Below, piece after piece: positions 1 through 5,708 of a stretch of 10,235 nt of DNA (the first letter of the stretch is position 1; each line of letters opens with the position of its first letter). The translations under genes and the position numbers were made by a program. The notes beneath the pieces were generated by a model. It did not search any database. It was not told the DNA's origin and worked only from the letters and a program-made list of their open reading frames with translations. Origin of the DNA: an uncultured Ignavibacteriota bacterium (lineage in GTDB: Bacteria; Bacteroidota; Ignavibacteria; Tepidaquicellales; Tepidaquicellaceae); the NCBI GenBank assembly GCA_937959065.1, contig CALGOI010000227.1:1-10235 (forward strand), written 5' to 3'.

Positions 1-161
1 CAGTGATAAATCGCTGCATGAGCGGTATTCAGCATCAGATCATCCTCATCCCGGGTTCTGGCCTTCTTGTCAAGTAGATTCCAGGACAGGTTATACAGTT
101 CTGATGCGAGCTCTTTATTATAACTGTCATGCTCATCATATGTATGGGTATATATCTCCAT
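1..161 (-). CDS. Hypothetical protein, N-terminal part only, cut by the window edge
   Basis: Reading the minus strand from an ATG at 161-159 gives 53 codons without a stop, running off the left edge. The peptide begins MEIYTHTYDEHDSYNKELAS and ends TAHAAIYH at the edge. It is acidic, helical-looking and soluble, with no signal peptide or membrane segment. The D-K-K-x-R-T-x-D-E-D-D stretch followed by a T-A-H-A-A-x-Y-H motif resembles, from memory, a family of small uncharacterised helical proteins of about 150-170 residues; this recall was not checked. An in-frame stop lies 22-24 bases upstream of the ATG (183-185), so the start can move only a little. No Shine-Dalgarno is seen, as for most genes here. 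It is transcribed away from the LemA gene. The function is unknown. An overlapping minus-strand frame at 35-232 is less protein-like and was rejected. Confidence 0.6.
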   Translation of the reverse strand, partial: MEIYTHTYDEHDSYNKELASELYNLSWNLLDKKARTRDEDDLMLNTAHAAIYH

Positions 162-346
162 CGGGGGAATAATATACCAAAATTATGCCAAAAATGTACC
201 TGAATTGCCGGGTAATTAAATAAATTTAGCAAAGTAACTTAATGTTTTGTTTTTAACATGTTTATTATTGTTGAATAGTTTATATCCATTCCTTACGGAT
301 TGTATTTTAAGGCACTTAATAGTATTTTTGTTAATAAAAGTACTCT
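162..346. other. AT-rich divergent intergenic region
   Basis: About 185 bases lie between the left-edge minus-strand gene and the plus-strand LemA gene. The stretch is clearly more AT-rich than the flanking coding DNA. It must hold the promoters for both directions unless the left gene is driven otherwise. I see no RNA gene, strong terminator or direct repeat in it. One candidate promoter facing LemA is listed separately. Confidence 0.6.
300..330 (+). promoter_or_regulatory. Possible Bacteroidota-type promoter for the LemA gene
   Basis: A TATTTTTG at 323-330 fits the Bacteroidota -7 consensus TAnnTTTG. A TTG at 300-302 lies 20 bases upstream of it, close to the spacing expected for the -33 element. 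Transcription would begin just before the ATG at 347, giving a very short leader. The surrounding DNA is AT-rich, so a chance match is quite possible, and it is not known that this lineage uses that consensus. Confidence 0.3.
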
Positions 347-946
347 ATGATAAAAGACATTCGCTACTTTCTGTTTATTCCAATTTTATTTATAATCACA
401 TTATTCTTATCCGGTTGCGGTTATAATACACTAGTTACAATGGAAGAACAGGTAAACAGCGCCTGGTCACAGGTCGAGAACCAATACCAGAGAAGGGCTG
501 ACCTTATTCCAAATCTTGTAAATACGGTAAAAGGTTACGCGGATTTTGAGAAAGAGGTGCTTACCGAGGTAACAGATGCGAGAAGCAGGGTAGGACAAAT
601 ACAACTGACAGCTGAAGACCTGAACGACCCTCAAAAGATGCAGCAATTCCAGAACGCACAGGATGAATTGTCGGGTGCCTTGTCCAGGCTCCTCGTTGTA
701 GTTGAAAATTATCCGAATCTGAAAGCAAATGAAAACTTTCTCGCGCTGCAGACACAGCTGGAAGGAACTGAGAATAGAATAGCAGTAGAGAGGCGAAGAT
801 ACAACGAAGCGGTTCAGGCATATAACGCGGAGATAAGATCATTCCCGACTTTAATAACGGCAAAGCTGTTTGGTTTTGGCGAGAAACAGTATTTCAAATC
901 GAAAGAGGGAAGCGACGAAGCTCCCGAAGTGGATTTCAGCAAATAA
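347..946 (+). CDS. lemA: LemA family lipoprotein
   Basis: This 199-residue protein has the typical LemA length. A hydrophobic N-terminal helix (about residues 7-22) leads into a lipobox L21-S22-G23-C24, so Cys24 is probably lipidated and the rest anchored in the envelope outside the cytoplasm. The family signature follows directly: VTMEEQVNSAW, then QVENQYQRRADLIPNLVNTV (about residues 42-61), and a long helical region with F-x-x-A-Q-D-E-L-S and V-x-x-x-E-x-x-P-x-L-K-A. The C-terminal tail is charged. LemA proteins are helical-bundle envelope proteins of uncertain biochemical role. The gene is often paired with a TPM-domain (YgcG-like) gene; here the next gene is instead a sugar nucleotidyltransferase 18 bases downstream, suggesting co-transcription. 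The start is the ATG directly before the hydrophobic segment, with no Shine-Dalgarno. Family assignment is firm and the role is not. Confidence 0.95.
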   Translation: MIKDIRYFLFIPILFIITLFLSGCGYNTLVTMEEQVNSAWSQVENQYQRRADLIPNLVNTVKGYADFEKEVLTEVTDARSRVGQIQLTAEDLNDPQKMQQFQNAQDELSGALSRLLVVVENYPNLKANENFLALQTQLEGTENRIAVERRRYNEAVQAYNAEIRSFPTLITAKLFGFGEKQYFKSKEGSDEAPEVDFSK

Positions 947-964
947 CAGAGAACTGATACAGAC

Positions 965-3403
965 ATGCAGGCAGTAATAATGGCAGGGGGTTTTGGAACG
1001 AGATTGAGACCCCTGACCAATAACATTCCGAAACCGATGGTTCCCATCGTCAACAAGCCAATTCTTGAACACATTACTACCCTGCTCAAAAATCACAACA
1101 TCACCGATTACACAATAATGCTTTACTATATGCCGGATATCATCAAAGAATTCTTTGGTGACGGCAGCAAGTTCGGGGTAAACATACGCTATGTAATACC
1201 TGACCAGGATTATGGTACAGCCGGCGCGGTAAAGCTTGCCGAAGAGCACATCAAAGATAAGTTCGTGGTAATAAGCGGAGACGTGTTGACGGATTTCGAC
1301 CTCACTTCGATAGCAGACTTTCACAATGAGAAGAATACTATTGCCACTATGGCATTATACAGTTCAAAAGACCCGCTGCAATTCGGAATAGTATTAACAA
1401 AGGAAGACGGCCGGATAGCACGGTTTCTGGAAAAGCCGACATCATCGGAAGTATTTTCCGACACTATCAATACAGGCATCTATTTTTTTAATAAGGAGAT
1501 CTTCGACTACATACCTGAGAGAGAAAATTACGATTTTTCAAAAGACTTATTTCCAAAGCTGCTAAACAGCGGGATTCCTATTTACGGTTGTAAAACCGAG
1601 GGGTACTGGCGCGATGTAGGAAACCTCGAAGAGTACATCGCATCGAATATGGACGTGCTGAATAAGGAGCTTAACTACATACAGGAAACTGATGAGAACG
1701 GCAACTGTATCAGCAAGACCGCTAATGTAAGTCCGGATGCGATCATCAAGCACAGTATTATAGGAGACAATGTTACTGTAGGAGCTAACTCCGAGATACA
1801 AAATTCCGTTATCTGGGAGGGAGTTAATATAGGTAATAACTGCCGCCTGATTTATGACGTTATTGGAAAAGGCTGTTTTATAGGTACGGGAACACGAATA
1901 AACGATTACGTATTCATGGGTGACGATTGCAAGGTCGGTAATAACGCGTTCATCAGTTCGAGTGTAAAGATATGGGACAGGAAAGAAATCGAGGATGGAC
2001 AAAAAGTAGAACGAAGTCTTATATACGAAGATAAATTTTTCACTGAATTATTTACTGATTCCAGGATAACCGGGTTATCTAACGTACAGGTAAGCCCTGA
2101 ATTCGCCGCGAAGCTCGGTACGGTTTACGGGGCATTTCTTGGTGAAGGCAAAAGAGTGCTGCTGGCAAGGGATATCGATTACGTATCGAATATGATAAAG
2201 AGGTCGCTTTCCAGCGGAATAATGTCGGCAGGCTGTAACGTAATAGACACGCAGGTTATACCAATCCCAATACTCAGACAGATACTTAAAAACGGCGAAG
2301 GTGACGGCGGAGTTTTCGTAAGGAAATCACCTTTCGACAGGAGCACAACGGACATAATATTCTTCGATAGTGACGGCAAGGACCTCTCCAGCAATAAAAC
2401 AAAAGCGATTGAAAGGTTGTTTTTCAGTGAAGAGTATAAGAGAGCGCCTTATTATGATGTAGGATATTTTAAATTCCAGGAGAGGACTAACGAAAAATAC
2501 CAGAAGCATTTTCTCGAATCCCTCGACGTCGAGGCAATAAAAAAAGCAAAGTTTAAATTAGTTATCGATTATTCATTCGGGATAGCATCTACTATTTTCC
2601 CGAGCATACTCGGTGAGTTTGACTGTGAAATCGTATCACTTAATGCTCACCTGGACCGTGATAAGATAACACGTTCACCGGACGAGTTCAAAGAGTCATT
2701 CACACACTTTTCGTTCGTTGTAAAATCACTCGGTTATGACCTCGGTTTCACAATTGACGCCGGAGGTGAAAAAGTATGGCTGTCCACAAGTGAAGGTAAG
2801 ATACTCAATGGTGACAGATTCCTGGTGCTGGTACTAAAGATGTTCCTGATGGTGACACCGGGCGTTAAAAAAATCGCCGTACCGGTGCAGGCAACCAGGG
2901 AAGTTGACCTGATAGCCGAAGAATATAGCGTAGAAGTTGTGAGAGTGAAAGATACACACTACGCGATGATGATGGCCTGCCAGGACCCTGAAATAAGTTT
3001 TGTAGGAGGAACAAGGGGCGGATTCTTATTCCCTGAATTCCTATATGCGACCGACGGAATGTTCTCCGTAGCAAAGATTCTTGAATTGATTGCAAAAAGT
3101 GATATTTCAATAGATGAGTTAGATAAAAAACTACCAAAACTTCACATGGTAAAAGAAAATCTTGAGTGCCCTAAGGATAAGAAAGGATCTGTAATGAGGC
3201 AGTTTATGGAGGATAACGTTAAATACAAACAGGAATTAATTGACGGTGTGAAAATATTTATTAATAATAATGACACAATATTATTCACACCGGATAAATA
3301 CCGAGGTCTTGTTCATCTCAACGTAGAAACCGAAAGTGAACAAAGAACAGAAGAATTACTTAAAGATTTTAAGGGAAAAATTTTATCTTATATAGAAAAT
3401 TAA
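965..3403 (+). CDS. Sugar-phosphate nucleotidyltransferase (mannose-1-phosphate guanylyltransferase type) fused to a phosphohexomutase-like domain
   Basis: The 812-residue protein has three parts. Residues 1 to about 232 are a nucleotidyltransferase: AGGFGTRLRP at 7-16 (nucleotide loop), PKP at 22-24, a GTAGA loop at 84-88, metal-binding GD at 105-106, then E-K-P and N-T-G motifs and GYWRDVG. Residues about 253-345 are left-handed beta-helix hexapeptide repeats. From about 365 to the end is an alpha-D-phosphohexomutase fold. The likely product of the first domain is GDP-mannose or a similar NDP-sugar for glycan or polysaccharide synthesis in the cytoplasm; the sugar and nucleotide cannot be read from sequence alone. 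The mutase half looks degenerate. Its active-loop equivalent is V-R-K-S455-P-F-D rather than TASHNP, the metal loop is D598-A-G-G-E-K rather than DGDGDR, and the final phosphate loop is TPDKYRG (775-781). Similar fusions with altered mutase loops are known in actinobacteria and cyanobacteria. The gene lies 18 bases after lemA and 33 bases before the EIIA gene. Confidence 0.9.
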   Translation: MQAVIMAGGFGTRLRPLTNNIPKPMVPIVNKPILEHITTLLKNHNITDYTIMLYYMPDIIKEFFGDGSKFGVNIRYVIPDQDYGTAGAVKLAEEHIKDKFVVISGDVLTDFDLTSIADFHNEKNTIATMALYSSKDPLQFGIVLTKEDGRIARFLEKPTSSEVFSDTINTGIYFFNKEIFDYIPERENYDFSKDLFPKLLNSGIPIYGCKTEGYWRDVGNLEEYIASNMDVLNKELNYIQETDENGNCISKTANVSPDAIIKHSIIGDNVTVGANSEIQNSVIWEGVNIGNNCRLIYDVIGKGCFIGTGTRINDYVFMGDDCKVGNNAFISSSVKIWDRKEIEDGQKVERSLIYEDKFFTELFTDSRITGLSNVQVSPEFAAKLGTVYGAFLGEGKRVLLARDIDYVSNMIKRSLSSGIMSAGCNVIDTQVIPIPILRQILKNGEGDGGVFVRKSPFDRSTTDIIFFDSDGKDLSSNKTKAIERLFFSEEYKRAPYYDVGYFKFQERTNEKYQKHFLESLDVEAIKKAKFKLVIDYSFGIASTIFPSILGEFDCEIVSLNAHLDRDKITRSPDEFKESFTHFSFVVKSLGYDLGFTIDAGGEKVWLSTSEGKILNGDRFLVLVLKMFLMVTPGVKKIAVPVQATREVDLIAEEYSVEVVRVKDTHYAMMMACQDPEISFVGGTRGGFLFPEFLYATDGMFSVAKILELIAKSDISIDELDKKLPKLHMVKENLECPKDKKGSVMRQFMEDNVKYKQELIDGVKIFINNNDTILFTPDKYRGLVHLNVETESEQRTEELLKDFKGKILSYIEN

Positions 3404-3417
3404 TACCTCATTGAAGG

Positions 3418-3423
3418 AAGGAG
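3418..3423 (+). promoter_or_regulatory. Possible Shine-Dalgarno upstream of the EIIA gene, at long spacing
   Basis: AAGGAG, inside a longer purine run AAGGAAGGAG (3414-3423), lies 13 bases before the ATG at 3437. This is longer than the usual spacing. It is the only gene in the window with such a strong match. A TAA sits immediately in frame before the ATG (3434-3436), so no closer upstream start exists and the ATG is fixed. Confidence 0.35.
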
Positions 3424-3436
3424 TTAAATTTATTAA

Positions 3437-3907
3437 ATGAAGATAAGTGAATTACTAACAACGGATCTGATTTCCGTTGGAATGGATCCGAAAGACAAGA
3501 ATGAATCAATTAACGATATGATTGATCTGGCCAACAAATCAGGTAAGATATTGAATATCGATAAAGTACGGGAATCTGTTTTCGAGCGGGAGAAGCTGGT
3601 ATCAACAGGCGTCGGAAAGGGATTTGCGATACCACATGGAAAAACGGACGAGATATCGGACGTAACTGCATCTTTTGCAATCTTAAAGACCCCCATAGAT
3701 TTTGATTCAATCGATTCAGAACCGGTAAAATTTATTTTTTTACTGGTCGGCAAAGACAGTCTGCTGAATACACATATTAAACTTTTAAGCAGAATATCAC
3801 GAATGATGAATAATGATAAATTCCGTGACAAGCTGGAAGACGCAAAATCCCCGGCAGATGTACTGGAACTGTTCAGGAAAGAAGATGAAAATTATACGGA
3901 CATATAG
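3437..3907 (+). CDS. Stand-alone PTS EIIA type-2 domain protein (fructose/nitrogen EIIA, PtsN-like)
   Basis: The 156-residue protein is a single PTS EIIA type-2 domain covering the whole length, with no EIIB or EIIC part. The phosphorylated histidine is H67 in GFAIPHGK, preceded by the family features S-V-F-E-R-E-K-L-V-S-T-G (residues 47-58). Later motifs V-K-F-I-F-L-L-V-G and H-I-K-L-L-S-R-I-S match the family core. In sugar-transport PTS this domain passes phosphate from HPr to EIIB. As a lone domain it more often acts as a regulator in the nitrogen PTS (PtsN-type). No HPr, EI or transporter gene is visible here, so the regulatory role is an inference. The start is the first ATG after an in-frame stop. 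The gene closes the lemA-nucleotidyltransferase-EIIA run and is followed by an intrinsic terminator. Confidence 0.92.
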   Translation: MKISELLTTDLISVGMDPKDKNESINDMIDLANKSGKILNIDKVRESVFEREKLVSTGVGKGFAIPHGKTDEISDVTASFAILKTPIDFDSIDSEPVKFIFLLVGKDSLLNTHIKLLSRISRMMNNDKFRDKLEDAKSPADVLELFRKEDENYTDI

Positions 3908-3911
3908 TTAG

Positions 3912-3930
3912 GGGAGCTGTAGAAGCTCTT
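3912..3930 (+). other. Short stem-loop just after the EIIA stop
   Basis: GAGCT (3914-3918) pairs with AGCTC (3924-3928) across a five-base loop, and two G-T wobble pairs could extend it outward to 3912 and 3930. It begins a few bases after the EIIA stop and ends 6 bases before the stronger terminator stem, so the two hairpins sit in tandem. Alone it lacks a T-tract and is too weak to call a terminator. Confidence 0.35.
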
Positions 3931-3936
3931 AGAAAC

Positions 3937-3964
3937 GGTGAGCAAATGCTCACCTTATTTTTTT
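3937..3964 (+). terminator. Rho-independent terminator after the EIIA gene
   Basis: A perfect 7-bp stem GGTGAGC (3937-3943) / GCTCACC (3948-3954) with loop AAAT is followed directly by the T-rich tract TTATTTTTTT (3955-3964). It lies 29 bases after the EIIA stop codon and would end the upstream transcript. It also lies only 16 bases before the proposed TTG start of the next gene, so it may double as a partial terminator or leader hairpin for that gene. Confidence 0.85.
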
Positions 3965-3980
3965 AATTAAATGTATTAAA

Positions 3981-5699
3981 TTGAGTTTAAAAGTCAAATA
4001 TTCTATTTCATTTAATAATCCATCGACTCACTACTGTGAAATAACCATAACTGCGCCTTCACACGGAAAAAACATACTCGAATTCGGTTTACCAGTTTGG
4101 ACACCGGGATCATATAAGCTCAGAGAATATTCACGTCACGTAGATAAAGTAAGAGCGGAGGATAGTACCGGTAAAGGACTAAACTGTGAAAAGGTAAGCA
4201 AAAATTCCTGGAAAGTCGCGACAACCGAAGCTGAGGAAATTGTGCTTTCATACCGGGTTTACTGCAATGAATTGACAGTAAGAGCAAGCGAGATAACTTC
4301 GGACCATGCATTTTTAAATGGTACAAATATTTTTATGTTCGTAAGGGGAATGCTTGACGCAGAGTGTGAACTTAAAATAAGTCCATACAAAGACTGGAAA
4401 AAAATATCAACCGGGCTGACAAAGGTCAGCGATAATTTATATACTGCGCCTGATTATGACACATTTGTCGACTGTCCTATTGAGATTGGAAACCAGGAAA
4501 TACTTGAATTCGAAGCCGCCGGCAAGAAGCATTACATTAGTATCTATGGCAAAGGAAACTACGATACGGATAAGTTCGTAACGGATTTTAAGAAGATAGT
4601 TGAGACCGAGAGTAAAATGTTCGGAGGACTTCCCTATGATCATTTTACGTTTCTGCTGATATTTGGAAACGGAGGCGGAGGCCTTGAGCATCTTAACTCC
4701 TTCGCAGCAATGTACCCGGCGTGGGTTTTCGATGATGAAAAAAAGTACAAGAAATTTCTCGGACTTATTGCCCACGAGCTCTTCCATGTATGGAATGTAA
4801 AACGTGTCAGGCCAATAGAGCTGGGGCCATTCGATTATGACAGGGAAGTTTACACTAAGATGCATTGGGTAACCGAAGGCTGGACAAGCTTTTTTGATAA
4901 TCTTATCCTCAGGCGGGCGGAACTGGTCGATGATAAGGAATATTTCGAGTTTGTAGCAGAAGAGATGAACGAAGTAATGAGCACTCAGGGCAGATTCCAT
5001 CAGTCCCTTGAAGAGTCTAGTTACGATAACTGGATAAAATTCTATGAAAGACACGCCAATACCAGAAACGACCAGATATCATATTACAAGAAAGGTGCAT
5101 TAATCGCGATGATGCTGGATATAGAAATAATAACCGGGTCAAAAAACGATAAGTCTCTTGATGAAGTACTCAAAGCTTTATTTGATGATTACAAAAACAA
5201 CCCTTCTCGGGGATACACACCGGAAAGAGTAAAGCTGCTCTGCGAGCAAATGGCAAATAAGAACCTGGATGAATTCTGGACGCGTTTCATTGAAGGCACA
5301 GATGACCTCCCATTGAGAGATTATCTTTCAAAAGCCGGAGTAGAGATGAATGATGCGAATAAACCTAATGAGGTAAAGCTCGGGATAGTTCAAAAGAAAC
5401 AGAATGACAATGTTGAAATAGCCGAAGTTTATGACGGTGGATCCGCTTACGCAGGTGGACTTGAAACAAATGATGAGATAATTGCTGTGAACGGTACAAG
5501 AGTAAATACAAAGAATCTCTCCGGCGTCCTTTCAACACATAAGCTGGGTGATGAGGTTGAGGTAACCTACTCGAGGAACGGGGTAGTCAGAACACTTAAA
5601 ATGAAGATCTTACCACCTCTGCCTAAGTATGAATTAAAGTTTACAGACGAACCTACCGCAGAACAGAAGGCAGTCTGGGAAAAATGGCTTAAAGGGTAA
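3981..5699 (+). CDS. M61 family metallopeptidase (glycyl aminopeptidase-like) with C-terminal PDZ domain
   Basis: This 572-residue zinc peptidase has the M61 architecture. A beta-rich N-terminal domain (about 1-170) carries the typical PVWTPGSYKLREYSRHV stretch. The gluzincin catalytic domain includes GGGGLEHLNS, the zinc motif H265-E-L-F-H269 followed by VWNVKRVRP, and third ligand E299 in WVTEGWTSFF; E266 is the catalytic base. A PDZ domain follows at about 464-552 (D-G-G-S-A-Y-A-G-G-L, then D-E-I-I-A-V-N-G). The family includes aminopeptidases preferring N-terminal glycine or alanine. No signal peptide is seen, so a cytoplasmic location is likely from this start. The start appears to be TTG at 3981. 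No ATG fits in frame, because the ATG at 3971 is out of frame and stops after two codons. ppdK begins 9 bases after its stop, suggesting co-transcription. The substrate is unknown. Confidence 0.93.
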   Translation: MSLKVKYSISFNNPSTHYCEITITAPSHGKNILEFGLPVWTPGSYKLREYSRHVDKVRAEDSTGKGLNCEKVSKNSWKVATTEAEEIVLSYRVYCNELTVRASEITSDHAFLNGTNIFMFVRGMLDAECELKISPYKDWKKISTGLTKVSDNLYTAPDYDTFVDCPIEIGNQEILEFEAAGKKHYISIYGKGNYDTDKFVTDFKKIVETESKMFGGLPYDHFTFLLIFGNGGGGLEHLNSFAAMYPAWVFDDEKKYKKFLGLIAHELFHVWNVKRVRPIELGPFDYDREVYTKMHWVTEGWTSFFDNLILRRAELVDDKEYFEFVAEEMNEVMSTQGRFHQSLEESSYDNWIKFYERHANTRNDQISYYKKGALIAMMLDIEIITGSKNDKSLDEVLKALFDDYKNNPSRGYTPERVKLLCEQMANKNLDEFWTRFIEGTDDLPLRDYLSKAGVEMNDANKPNEVKLGIVQKKQNDNVEIAEVYDGGSAYAGGLETNDEIIAVNGTRVNTKNLSGVLSTHKLGDEVEVTYSRNGVVRTLKMKILPPLPKYELKFTDEPTAEQKAVWEKWLKG

Positions 5700-5708
5700 A
5701 CCAACTAT

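Noticed and set aside
35..232. 65-residue minus-strand ORF at the left edge
   Set aside because: A different minus-strand frame starting at 161 gives a more plausible protein that continues off the edge. This one ends inside the window and looks like a shadow.
321..344. Imperfect hairpin AGTATTTT / AAAA-G-TACT just before the lemA ATG
   Set aside because: The stem is almost all A-T with a bulge in an AT-rich stretch, and it overlaps the candidate promoter. It is too weak to call a regulatory RNA structure.
851..1324. 157-residue minus-strand ORF across the lemA/nucleotidyltransferase junction
   Set aside because: It overlaps the LemA C-terminus and the well-conserved nucleotide-binding motifs of the next gene on the plus strand, and has no family resemblance.
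4437..5054. 205-residue minus-strand ORF antisense to the M61 peptidase
   Set aside because: It lies wholly within a clearly coding plus-strand gene and shows no recognisable domain, so it is a frame shadow.
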